In this document: positions 45,907 through 53,124 of the stretch, one piece after another
How the letters are laid out: each line of letters opens with the position of its first letter
Position numbering within the stretch: position 1 is the stretch's first letter
From: Clostridiales bacterium
GTDB taxonomy: Bacteria; Bacillota; Clostridia; Christensenellales; Pumilibacteraceae
Direction: 5' to 3'
Length of the DNA stretch: 64,000 bases
Assembly: GCA_022508505.1 (NCBI GenBank)
Contig: JAFLVC010000002.1
Coordinates: forward strand, 97,507-161,506
Notes under the pieces: generated by a model
The model's database searches: none
The model's input: only the letters and a program-made list of their open reading frames with translations
What the model was told of the DNA's origin: nothing
Translations under genes and position numbers: made by a program

Positions 45907-48483
45907 ATGATGAAAAAAGGGACTAAATTTGCGATCGTTACGGCCGCCGTTGCGGCAGTCGGAATGTCGCTCGTCGCGCTTGCAGGATGTTCCGACGACG
46001 CGGGCGATAACAAAAAACCGCCCGCGGGGACGCATCCGCCGCACACGCTTGTTGCGCACGAACAGGTAGATGCGACCTGTCAGAAAGCAGGCACCGAGGC
46101 GTATTGGCAGTGCAGCGTATGCGACAAGTATTTCAGCGACGCGAAGGGTGAAACCGAAATAGACACGCCCAAGACGATAGCCAAGAAAGCCCACAGCCAC
46201 ACCGTATGGGATTACGAGGGAGATTTGCATTGGCAACAGTGCGAGTGGTGCGACGACATCACCGAAAAGGAGCCGCACACCGACATCGATCTGTACGTAA
46301 TCCAAGCCCCCTCAAAAACGACGTACTATACGGGCGAACAGCTCGACACGACGGGGCTCAAGGTGGCGCTCGAGTGCTTTGACGAGTGCGGCTACTCGAT
46401 AGACGTAACCGCCAAAGCGGTGGTTGAGGAAGTCGAGCTCACCACGGACGTGACGAGCGTCAAGGTCACCTACGAGGACGACGGCGAGGAATACGAGACG
46501 TCATTCAACATCACCGTAAGCGAGCTCGTCATGACAGCCATCAACGTCACGCGCAAGCCGGGCGTCGAATACTACAACAACGGCCTTGCCGTGCCTAAGC
46601 CGAGCGACTTCACCGTCGTTGCCACGTTCAACAACGACAGCACGAGAACGCTCAACGAAGACGAGTACACCGTTACGGCGGCGCAGGGCTTCACCACAAA
46701 CGGCGGTCTCATCACAATCAAACCCAAGGCGGTCAATAACCTTTCGTGGGAACAGGAGTACACGCTCGTAGAAGTCGTTTACGAAAAGCTCGAAATCATA
46801 ACGCCGCCCTCTAACCTCGTTTACCGTACGGACGAAGCAATCAGCCTCGCAGGACTCGTTCTCGCCGCAAAATACAACGACGGCACGTCCGACGAAATAA
46901 CCAAAGGCTGGACCTGCGAAGAGGAGGGCAAAACTTACGACACGGAAGGCCCTGTTACGGTAACCGTCTCTTACACGATAGGCGAAGTGACGCACAGCGT
47001 CGAAATAACCTACACCATCAGTAACGACGACGGTGACGTCGTTTCCATCAAGTTCGCCGACAATGCGGTTTACACCATTTACGCGGGCGAAGCATTCTCG
47101 GCTGACGACGTCGAGTTGGCGGTCTACTCCGTACACGAAAACGGCAGAGCCAACCTTCTCGAAAGCACGGCGTACACCATCACCGTGCCGCAGGGCAATG
47201 CGGTGCTCGGCAATGTGTACAAGATAACCGCAACCCTCAACGACGACGGCAGCAAGAAGGTCGAGCTTCCCGTCAAGGTTTTGATGAAGTATGACGGCAA
47301 CCAGTGCGTCCTTCTTGACGGCGGCAAAAAGAACACCAACGAGAAGGAATATATCGTCGACGAGGAAGGAACGATTGTTCAAACCGATAGAGTTGTTCCT
47401 TATGTAGGCGGATTTGTTTCCGGCGGCAAGATGAACGGCAGAGCTTTTGCGGCTTGGCACTTCACGTCCACATCGGTCACGACTGCCGACCTTACGTTCC
47501 GTGCGGCGAACAGCTACCTCAGAAAGGACGACAACGGCTACTACATGGAAGCGCTCCAAATCAACTCTGTTGCGGACGTTTACGTAAACGGCGCCAAGAT
47601 TGACATTCCCGACTCCGTCGTTCTCCGCGGCACTCCTTACTCCGCGAATTATCCGCCCGTTTACAACATCTACTACACATTCACGATCGAGGGAATTACC
47701 TTGGGCGCAGGCGTCAACGAGATAGCTATTCAGTTCAAGGAAAGCACCCTCGGACAAAAGAATTCTTGGGGCGAGACGCCTTCGACAATGAACATCGACT
47801 ATGTCGAAGTGTCGGCATACGGCGCAGAATATACCGCCTCTACTGTTCAGTCCATCGAACTTAGCAAGTTCTCCACCGAGCCGCAGTACGGCGATTACTT
47901 TGCGGATGCGCAGGAAAATATCATTGTTTACGGCATTATGGCAGACGGCAGCCGCGTGTTGCTCGACGCGTCCGAGTACGACGTCACTATTCCTAAGGGC
48001 GACGTTACCAAGGGTTATTTCGGCTTCGGCGAGTACACCGTCACCGTAACTCACAAGACCAACAAGGAAGCGACCTTCTCGATGGACTTCAAGTTTGAAG
48101 AGTATGTGGACTTCTATCCCGTCGGCGCCGGCGTCAAGATTGAGGACAACAGAGTTTATTACTACTTCACATTCCTCTGTGTCGGGCATGATGACAGCGT
48201 ATTCGAGTTCTTTGACGGCGATAAGACTTTTAATGTAGCAAAAACCGATAAAGGCCCCCTGTACACTACGTTCTACATCGACGTTACCGATTGGCAGATA
48301 GGGCAAACGTATCCTCACGTAAAAATTAATGGGGAAAAATACGTCAATGACAGCAATGCCAGCGGTGATATCAGAGGACCTAAGCTTGTATATACCAACG
48401 GACAGACCGTTACTTTAAACGGCAAGAAATATAAGATTGAAACTGCGTGGAGTATGCCTACGCTCAAGATTGAAAACGCGTAA
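45907..48483 (+). CDS. Lipoprotein with zinc-ribbon-like N-terminus, Ig-like repeats and CBM-like module
   Basis: The 858-residue protein has a lipobox (SLVALAGC). Residues about 40-115 have two CxxC pairs (WQCSVCDKYF and QQCEWCDDI) in a pattern found in surface proteins of gut Clostridia (HTLVAHEQVDATCQKAGTEA). Ig-like repeats follow (e.g. YYNNGLAVPKPSDFTVVATF and FADNAVYTIYAGEAFSADDV). A module near residues 490-640 matches the one in the preceding protein, down to ETPSTMNIDYVEV versus ESPSTMNIDWINV. It lies 64 bases after the previous gene with AGGAGG before the ATG, so it is probably cotranscribed and involved in glycan binding. Confidence 0.8.
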   Translation: MMKKGTKFAIVTAAVAAVGMSLVALAGCSDDAGDNKKPPAGTHPPHTLVAHEQVDATCQKAGTEAYWQCSVCDKYFSDAKGETEIDTPKTIAKKAHSHTVWDYEGDLHWQQCEWCDDITEKEPHTDIDLYVIQAPSKTTYYTGEQLDTTGLKVALECFDECGYSIDVTAKAVVEEVELTTDVTSVKVTYEDDGEEYETSFNITVSELVMTAINVTRKPGVEYYNNGLAVPKPSDFTVVATFNNDSTRTLNEDEYTVTAAQGFTTNGGLITIKPKAVNNLSWEQEYTLVEVVYEKLEIITPPSNLVYRTDEAISLAGLVLAAKYNDGTSDEITKGWTCEEEGKTYDTEGPVTVTVSYTIGEVTHSVEITYTISNDDGDVVSIKFADNAVYTIYAGEAFSADDVELAVYSVHENGRANLLESTAYTITVPQGNAVLGNVYKITATLNDDGSKKVELPVKVLMKYDGNQCVLLDGGKKNTNEKEYIVDEEGTIVQTDRVVPYVGGFVSGGKMNGRAFAAWHFTSTSVTTADLTFRAANSYLRKDDNGYYMEALQINSVADVYVNGAKIDIPDSVVLRGTPYSANYPPVYNIYYTFTIEGITLGAGVNEIAIQFKESTLGQKNSWGETPSTMNIDYVEVSAYGAEYTASTVQSIELSKFSTEPQYGDYFADAQENIIVYGIMADGSRVLLDASEYDVTIPKGDVTKGYFGFGEYTVTVTHKTNKEATFSMDFKFEEYVDFYPVGAGVKIEDNRVYYYFTFLCVGHDDSVFEFFDGDKTFNVAKTDKGPLYTTFYIDVTDWQIGQTYPHVKINGEKYVNDSNASGDIRGPKLVYTNGQTVTLNGKKYKIETAWSMPTLKIENA

Positions 48484-48530
48484 AAACGGCATAATCAAGT
48501 AAATCGAGTTTTGCCTATTTGTTGAAAAGC

Positions 48531-48568
48531 AAAAGCCGCCCCGACTGTAAAAGCTGCGGGGCGGCTTT
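48531..48568 (+). terminator. Terminator after the GH3/CBM operon
   Basis: AAAGCCGCCCCG/CGGGGCGGCTTT stem of 12 bp with a 13-base loop. Confidence 0.85.
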
Positions 48569-48627
48569 CTATTGCTTTATTGTGCGCGGTGTGATATACT
48601 TTTTATAGTCGTTTGGGGCGGTTTGTT

Positions 48628-49152
48628 ATGAGCAAAAAGAAAAATTATAAGCTTCCCAAAAATCATTTTATATTACATCTTGACGGGGTTTATTTCGGAA
48701 GAAACTTCCCTTCGTCCGAGGGCGCGCACAGGAATACCGTCACTGCCAAGAAGACAAACAATATCCTCGCACTTTTCGAAAAGATGAGATATTGGGGTGA
48801 GGAACCGGATGCGGATATTTTTTGCGAGAGCGCGGAAATCAGTATGTCAAACTACCGCAGACTTCTCGCCGTCGTGAATAAGTATTTATCTGTCGACGAC
48901 GGGAGTGGCAACACCGTAGAGCTCGGGCGGTCGACGGCAAGATATTTGACGATACTCGCGCTCTTTGACGAACTGACGGAAAACGGCGCGGACAGGAAAG
49001 AGTTTTGCGCCAAGCACAACATAAGCCGTACGACCTTTTTCAGATATCTCTCCGCTATTGAAAACTATCTCATTAACGGCATTGGGTCACACTACGTGTT
49101 GGTCGCTGTGGACGAGGACGGGCGGTACCACGCAGTCAATCCCGATGATTAG
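48628..49152 (+). CDS. Putative helix-turn-helix protein, 174 residues
   Basis: The start is taken at the ATG with GGGGCGG upstream. A helix-turn-helix is suggested near the C-terminus (RKEFCAKHNISRTTFFRYLSAIENYL), and a similar arrangement in the middle (DADIFCESAEISMSNYRRLLAVVNKYL), so it may have two winged-helix-like parts, as in WYL-type or DeoR-type regulators without the sensor domain. I do not recognise the family. Confidence 0.68.
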   Translation: MSKKKNYKLPKNHFILHLDGVYFGRNFPSSEGAHRNTVTAKKTNNILALFEKMRYWGEEPDADIFCESAEISMSNYRRLLAVVNKYLSVDDGSGNTVELGRSTARYLTILALFDELTENGADRKEFCAKHNISRTTFFRYLSAIENYLINGIGSHYVLVAVDEDGRYHAVNPDD

Positions 49153-49469
49153 GCTTTCGATATATGCGGCGTTTGCGATGGTGATTGCAAACGCCGTATG
49201 TTTATGTGCCTAAAAGTAAGTGCTGCTAACGCTTAGTCCCTTCTGCTTCGCTTACAGCGTGGACGACTTTGCGCGAAATTCCGAAATCGCTTTTTTTGCG
49301 CGATTGTTTCAGCCGTATGGGACTTGATGGGCAAAAATAGGGGGGTGGTATGATATAATGATTTTGCGTTAGGCGAGCGGCGACCAAAACGTCTTGAAAA
49401 CGCGCAAGCTGCCTTTGCGTTCGAGCCGACGACGGCTGTAAGCAGGATATAAGATGAGGAGGAAAAGAT
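49153..49469. other. Intergenic region with hairpin and promoter
   Basis: About 315 bases. A perfect stem CGGCGTTTGC/GCAAACGCCG (49167-49196) lies just after the preceding stop, without a T run. An extended -10 (TGATATAAT, 49351-49359) without a good -35 precedes the sigma-like gene. Nothing else is seen. Confidence 0.55.
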
Positions 49470-50069
49470 ATGGAAGGGAATGTAAACGTTTTGGAAAGTG
49501 GTGTGCACGAGCTCAATTGCGAGCTCGCCGATTATGACAAAATGATTATCGACGAGCTTATAGAAGAGTTTTTCGCCGACGATCTCGTTGACGACGCCAA
49601 AGAGCCGAGCTGGACGCAAAAGCTGTACGGCGACATTTTCGGCTGCTACGATTGCGCGCCGCGGCTTAACGAGAGGGCGGAGGGCGTGCTCACCAAGGCG
49701 TTCGAGCGGCTCCTTCCGCGCGAGGAGATGTGCGTGCTTAGTTATTACAGGGACGGAAAGACGATCGACAAAATCGCAAACGAGTTCGGCGTTACGGCCG
49801 ACGAGATCGACCGTATTCTTCACACCGCGCTGCGCCGCTTGCGCCGACCCGTAAACACCGATTGGATAAGGCGGCAGGGGATTTCGGAAGGACAGGACGA
49901 GTCGACCTACGGGCTTTTGACTGACGAACTAATAGGCGCCGCAAGGCAGCTCATCATAGAACGAGGCGCGAGAAAAGACGATATAACCGCGCAGTTCTTT
50001 TCGCGGGGATTGGAAATAGACGACCGATTTTCGACGCAGTTAATAAATTATTTGGAGGATATATTATGA
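49470..50069 (+). CDS. Sigma-70 region 4-like protein
   Basis: In this 199-residue protein, residues about 80-130 have the region 4 pattern of sigma factors: LLPREEMCVLSYYRDGKTIDKIANEFGVTADEIDRILHTALRRLRRP. Region 2 (core and -10 binding) is not recognisable, so it is either a very divergent sigma factor or a regulator using this domain alone. GAGGAGG precedes the ATG. It is coupled by ATGA overlap to a 70-residue gene. Confidence 0.75.
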   Translation: MEGNVNVLESGVHELNCELADYDKMIIDELIEEFFADDLVDDAKEPSWTQKLYGDIFGCYDCAPRLNERAEGVLTKAFERLLPREEMCVLSYYRDGKTIDKIANEFGVTADEIDRILHTALRRLRRPVNTDWIRRQGISEGQDESTYGLLTDELIGAARQLIIERGARKDDITAQFFSRGLEIDDRFSTQLINYLEDIL

Positions 50070-50278
50070 CACAGGACTACATCAGGGAATACCCGAGCGG
50101 AAAGATTTTGGGCATTATCGAGACGTACGAAAACGGCGACCAGATCGCGAGGGACTACAATACGCGTCGGCTTTTGGGCTACTACAAGGCCGATCTCAAC
50201 CGCACCGAGGACGAGCTCCACCGCACAATAGCCACCGGCAACTGCGTGGCGTCGCTCATTTACAGCTACAACAGATAA
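50066..50278 (+). CDS. Small protein, 70 residues
   Basis: Not recognised. A beta-rich start (YIREYPSGKILGIIETYENGDQIARDYNTRRLLGYYKADLNRT) resembles short repeats that pair a 'G-K-I-L-G' strand with a 'G-D-x-x-A-x-D-Y' turn. Starts at an ATG overlapping the sigma-like gene with GGAGG upstream; the next gene follows after 13 bases. Confidence 0.72.
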   Translation: MTQDYIREYPSGKILGIIETYENGDQIARDYNTRRLLGYYKADLNRTEDELHRTIATGNCVASLIYSYNR

Positions 50279-50291
50279 GGAGGGGATTATC

Positions 50292-50588
50292 GTGATCGGC
50301 TCTAAAGATCTTGATAAAAAATACCTCGGCAAGGAAGTGATTTGCGAAGGGCACAAAAACGCGCGCATTGACGAGATTACAAGCTACGACATAAAAATAG
50401 CCGCCGACGACGGGCATTGGGCGTACCGAACGGGCACCGGCTATCACGACAACGCCGTGGCAAGAGGCTCTATCAGGTTTGCCGACGAGACGCTTCAAAA
50501 AGAGTTTATCGAGGACTACGAGGAATACGTGTCTTCCGATGACGGCCGTATCGAGTCGTATGGGTACTATATGATGAATTACGACTGA
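50292..50588 (+). CDS. Small protein, 98 residues
   Basis: Not recognised. It starts at GTG with AAGGAGGGG upstream. Acidic, without signal or membrane segment; the C-terminus is rich in tyrosine (SYGYYMMNYD). Likely cotranscribed with the two preceding genes. Confidence 0.68.
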   Translation: MIGSKDLDKKYLGKEVICEGHKNARIDEITSYDIKIAADDGHWAYRTGTGYHDNAVARGSIRFADETLQKEFIEDYEEYVSSDDGRIESYGYYMMNYD

Positions 50589-50595
50589 ATCGGTA

Positions 50596-50624
50596 TTGAC
50601 TTGCCTCAGCTTAAATGATAGAAT
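50596..50624 (+). promoter_or_regulatory. Promoter
   Basis: TTGACT and TAGAAT with a 17-base spacer, before the gene at 50692. Confidence 0.65.
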
Positions 50625-50691
50625 ACACGAAGATATGTTTGCGTCGAGTCGCGGCGCGGTGTAAGAACTAGAATAAATTACGGAGGGATAT

Positions 50692-51642
50692 ATGAAGATT
50701 GAAATATTGGAACAGGCATTCGCATCATACCTTAAAAACTACGAAGGCTGCCAAATTACGACGACGAATTGGACGGTGTCCAAGGTTATGCTGGATTCGC
50801 TCGACGCCGCGCAGTTAAAGACATTAAAAGATATTATAGCCGACATCGACAGCGTTATTACGCCGAGTATCGGCAAATGCGTGTTTAAGGGCAGCAAGCC
50901 CCTTCAGTTTATCAAGCAGTGCGAAATCGACGTCGTGGGCATGAAGTTCGGCGCGGACGGCAACGACATCTATCTGTACGACTCCGCTTTTCATGAAAAC
51001 GGATTAAACTACCGTGACAATGTGGCGAATGTGCTTAAAAAGCTCATAAGGGCGTTTATTATCGGCGAGCTGTATTTTAAGGGGCTGGGCTTTACCGTGC
51101 ACGTCGGGTTCATCACGCCCGTTTGCAAGCCGAAGGTGCAAGACGGAATCGATAAGGAAATCCCCGCGCTTAAAGGCGTTTTGGAAACATACGACAGCGG
51201 CGTTCAGCTTGATTTGTTCCTCGATTCCAATTGCACGGAAATCATAAACGAGCTCGTCGGGCTTGTCGACGACATCAACGACGACAACGATTTGTTCATT
51301 CGTGCGATAAAATTGCTCAACACCACGCTGCCCAAAGCAAAGCCGACGCATAAAAATAAAGACGTCGTTATGGATGTAGTCGACGAGCTGATCAAAGGCG
51401 GGCTCTTTACCGCCAAGCTCGTTGACAATTTGTGCGACGCGGCGTACTCGAATAAAACCTTCGGGCTCAAAACTTTTCCGTTTATGAAGGAATTTACGGC
51501 TATTTCGGCTAACGAGCAGATAAGATATTACGCTACGCTAAAGAGCATAAACGGCAAGCAGTACAAAATATGCAACATGTGGTACGAGTCGGACATCAAG
51601 AAACTGAAAGAATGGTTCGACACGAAACAATATCTTGTTTAA
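50692..51642 (+). CDS. Hypothetical protein, 316 residues (possible nuclease-like fold)
   Basis: I do not recognise this protein. The region around residues 77-130 (KQCEIDVVGMKFGADGNDIYLYDSAFHENGL then VLKKLIRAFIIGELYF) has an E-x-D-V-V-G strand and a following helix, as in some PD-(D/E)xK nuclease-like domains, but the key residues cannot be set with confidence. The C-terminal 80 residues (KTFGLKTFPFMKEF, YKICNMWYESDIKKLKEWF) form a separate part that also occurs in endonuclease-like proteins. GGAGGG precedes the ATG. Confidence 0.62.
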   Translation: MKIEILEQAFASYLKNYEGCQITTTNWTVSKVMLDSLDAAQLKTLKDIIADIDSVITPSIGKCVFKGSKPLQFIKQCEIDVVGMKFGADGNDIYLYDSAFHENGLNYRDNVANVLKKLIRAFIIGELYFKGLGFTVHVGFITPVCKPKVQDGIDKEIPALKGVLETYDSGVQLDLFLDSNCTEIINELVGLVDDINDDNDLFIRAIKLLNTTLPKAKPTHKNKDVVMDVVDELIKGGLFTAKLVDNLCDAAYSNKTFGLKTFPFMKEFTAISANEQIRYYATLKSINGKQYKICNMWYESDIKKLKEWFDTKQYLV

Positions 51643-51669
51643 ACTTAAAATACATGCAAGGAGAACTTT

Positions 51670-52473
51670 ATGGCAAATATCGGAAGCGGTAACGACAGCC
51701 TGAAGGACTTTGAAATCGACGGCACCGTGATTGTAAAGTATAACGGCGACAGCGCGAACGTCGTCATTCCCGACGGCATTACGGCGATTGGTGAACAAGC
51801 TTTCCGCGCCCGCAAATCGCTTAAAAGCATAACTATACCGAATAGTGTTACAACTATCGGCGGGTTTGCATTCACCCAATGCGTCGCCCTTGAAAGCATC
51901 GCTATCCCGAGCGGCGTTACTGCGATTGCGGAATATATGTTCTACGATTGCAAATCGCTCGAAAGCGTGATTATCCCCGACGGCGTCAAGTCGATTTCAG
52001 ATTCCGCGTTCTACGGCTGTAGCTCGCTTAAAAGCATAGCTATCCCCGATAGCGTTACGGAAATAGGGGATGAAGCGTTTCGCGCTTGCTCGCTGAAAAG
52101 CATGACTGTTCCGAGCGGCGTCAAGTCGATTGGGTACTGCTTATTCCGCGGCTGTAAGTCGCTCGAAAGCGTGATTATCCCCGACGGTGTCAAGTCGATT
52201 TCCGGTGGCGCGTTCTACGGCTGCAGCTCGCTTAAAGGCATAACAATACCGAACAGCGTTAAGTCGATTGGAGAAGGCGCATTTACAGGCTGTTGTAAGC
52301 TTTACGACATTGTTTTTAGCGGCACCGTCGCACAGTGGAAAGCCGTTGCAAAAGAGAGCGGATGGGACGCCGACATCCACTATTGGGACGTTGAAAATTA
52401 TGAGGACGGATACGATTCTTTTGAGGATCTCGGCGACTACAAAATCCATTGCGCCGACGCACTGTTATCGTAA
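51670..52473 (+). CDS. BspA-type leucine-rich repeat protein (no signal peptide)
   Basis: The 267-residue protein has about seven tandem repeats of the LRR_5 type, each close to I-P-(D/N)-(S/G)-V-x-x-I-(G/S)-x-x-A-F-x-x-C-x-(S/A)-L-x-S (e.g. ITIPNSVTTIGGFAFTQCVALESIAIP). Most relatives are secreted, but here the N-terminus (MANIGSGNDSLKDFEIDGTV) has no signal or anchor. AAGGAG precedes the ATG, 27 bases after the previous stop. Confidence 0.87.
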   Translation: MANIGSGNDSLKDFEIDGTVIVKYNGDSANVVIPDGITAIGEQAFRARKSLKSITIPNSVTTIGGFAFTQCVALESIAIPSGVTAIAEYMFYDCKSLESVIIPDGVKSISDSAFYGCSSLKSIAIPDSVTEIGDEAFRACSLKSMTVPSGVKSIGYCLFRGCKSLESVIIPDGVKSISGGAFYGCSSLKGITIPNSVKSIGEGAFTGCCKLYDIVFSGTVAQWKAVAKESGWDADIHYWDVENYEDGYDSFEDLGDYKIHCADALLS

Positions 52474-52513
52474 TTAGGTCGAGCCTATAGAATAACGGAT
52501 GATTGGAGCTTAG

Positions 52514-52557
52514 TATAATGCGACATCCCCGTCTACTGCACGGACGGGGATGTCGCA
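52514..52557 (+). other. Strong hairpin with TATAAT-like box in front
   Basis: A perfect 15-bp stem (TGCGACATCCCCGTC / GACGGGGATGTCGCA, 52519-52557) with a 9-base loop. TATAAT at 52514-52519 joins directly. There is no T run, so it is not a standard terminator. It lies between two convergent genes. Confidence 0.6.
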
Positions 52558-52620
52558 CTCAAGAATTGAGTTTTCCATTTTTCATAAGCGGGCGGTGCAG
52601 AGAAGGTGATTCGTCCTTCG

Positions 52621-52842
52621 CTATTCGTCTTTATCCGATTCAACGCCTAAAATATAATTAGCGTCGATATCAAGCGCTTTGCACAGTTTTGCAAAGGTAT
52701 CAAGCTTTGGCAGCTTTTTCGTCGTTTTGTATTGCGTGACCATTTCGGGAGAGACACCGATACGCTTGGCAATTTCAACGGGTCTTAAACCGCTGTTTTC
52801 AATCTCTTCCGCCAACCTCTTTTTTATAGTGCTGTTGTCCAT
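52621..52842 (-). CDS. Small XRE-family repressor of the peptide locus
   Basis: The 73-residue protein is almost entirely one Cro/C1-type helix-turn-helix domain (RLAEEIENSGLRPVEIAKRIGVSPEMVTQYKTTKKLPKLDTFAKLCKALDI) with a short acidic tail. It is divergent from the peptide gene, with 95 bases between the two starts. Two 17-bp palindromes in that interval are probable binding sites, one of them next to its own start codon. No ribosome binding site is seen, so its mRNA may be leaderless. Confidence 0.88.
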   Translation of the reverse strand: MDNSTIKKRLAEEIENSGLRPVEIAKRIGVSPEMVTQYKTTKKLPKLDTFAKLCKALDIDANYILGVESDKDE

Positions 52843-52845
52843 AAA

Positions 52846-52862
52846 AATAGTTTATAACTATT
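52846..52862. promoter_or_regulatory. Palindrome at the repressor start (candidate operator O1)
   Basis: AATAGTT-TAT-AACTATT is a perfect 7-3-7 inverted repeat, 4 bases upstream of the repressor start codon. Confidence 0.6.
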
Positions 52863-52875
52863 ATTTGAAAAAGGG

Positions 52876-52905
52876 TTGACAACTAACCATTAGTTAGTGT
52901 ATAAT
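52876..52905 (+). promoter_or_regulatory. Peptide-locus promoter with a palindromic operator in the spacer
   Basis: TTGACA (52876-52881) and TATAAT (52900-52905) have an 18-base spacer. That spacer is almost exactly one inverted repeat, ACTAAC-CATTA-GTTAGT (52882-52898). A bound repressor would cover both boxes. Confidence 0.8.
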
Positions 52906-52937
52906 GTGGCTATAAAATTAATAAGGAGGACGGGGAA

Positions 52938-53039
52938 ATGCTTAAGATAACCAAAGTTGTTTCTCAACAGGTTGCCAACATGTCCGGCTGCGGAAAGAGC
53001 ACCGACTTTTCGTGTGGCATCAGCGTAAAGCACGGTTAA
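52938..53039 (+). CDS. Putative RiPP precursor peptide, 33 residues
   Basis: A strong GGAGGA site stands 8 bases ahead of the ATG. The peptide starts MLKITKVVSQQVANM, a short leader-like stretch, and ends SGCGKSTDFSCGISVKHG. In this last part two cysteines (residues 18 and 26) lie among Gly, Ser and Thr, the composition expected for thioether-type modification by a radical SAM enzyme. It is the first gene behind the operator-controlled promoter and is followed by an attenuator-like hairpin, then the kinase-like and radical SAM/SPASM genes. The role (bacteriocin, signal or redox cofactor) is unknown. It is too short for most gene callers. Confidence 0.72.
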   Translation: MLKITKVVSQQVANMSGCGKSTDFSCGISVKHG

Positions 53040-53055
53040 GAAGCAATAGTATAGC

Positions 53056-53095
53056 AAAAAACCGTCAGACAACAAGATTGTTCTGGCGGTTTTTA
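53056..53095 (+). terminator. Hairpin between precursor and modification genes (attenuator)
   Basis: AAAAACCGTCAGA pairs with TCTGGCGGTTTTT, with a bulge below the loop, and ends in T5. It would let most transcripts stop after the precursor, giving more peptide than enzyme. Confidence 0.78.
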
Positions 53096-53124
53096 TTCTA
53101 AGCAAAGCAACGAACGTCCTGAAA

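Noticed and set aside
46501..48318. 605-codon minus-strand open frame
   Set aside because: It is antisense to the lipoprotein at 45907-48483, and its translation (rich in R, V, N, Y) looks like a shadow of the Ig-like gene.
52938..53039. Peptide gene as a toxin of a type I or II toxin-antitoxin pair with the XRE protein
   Set aside because: The peptide is not hydrophobic, and the operon continues into a radical SAM/SPASM maturase, so a modified peptide is the better reading.
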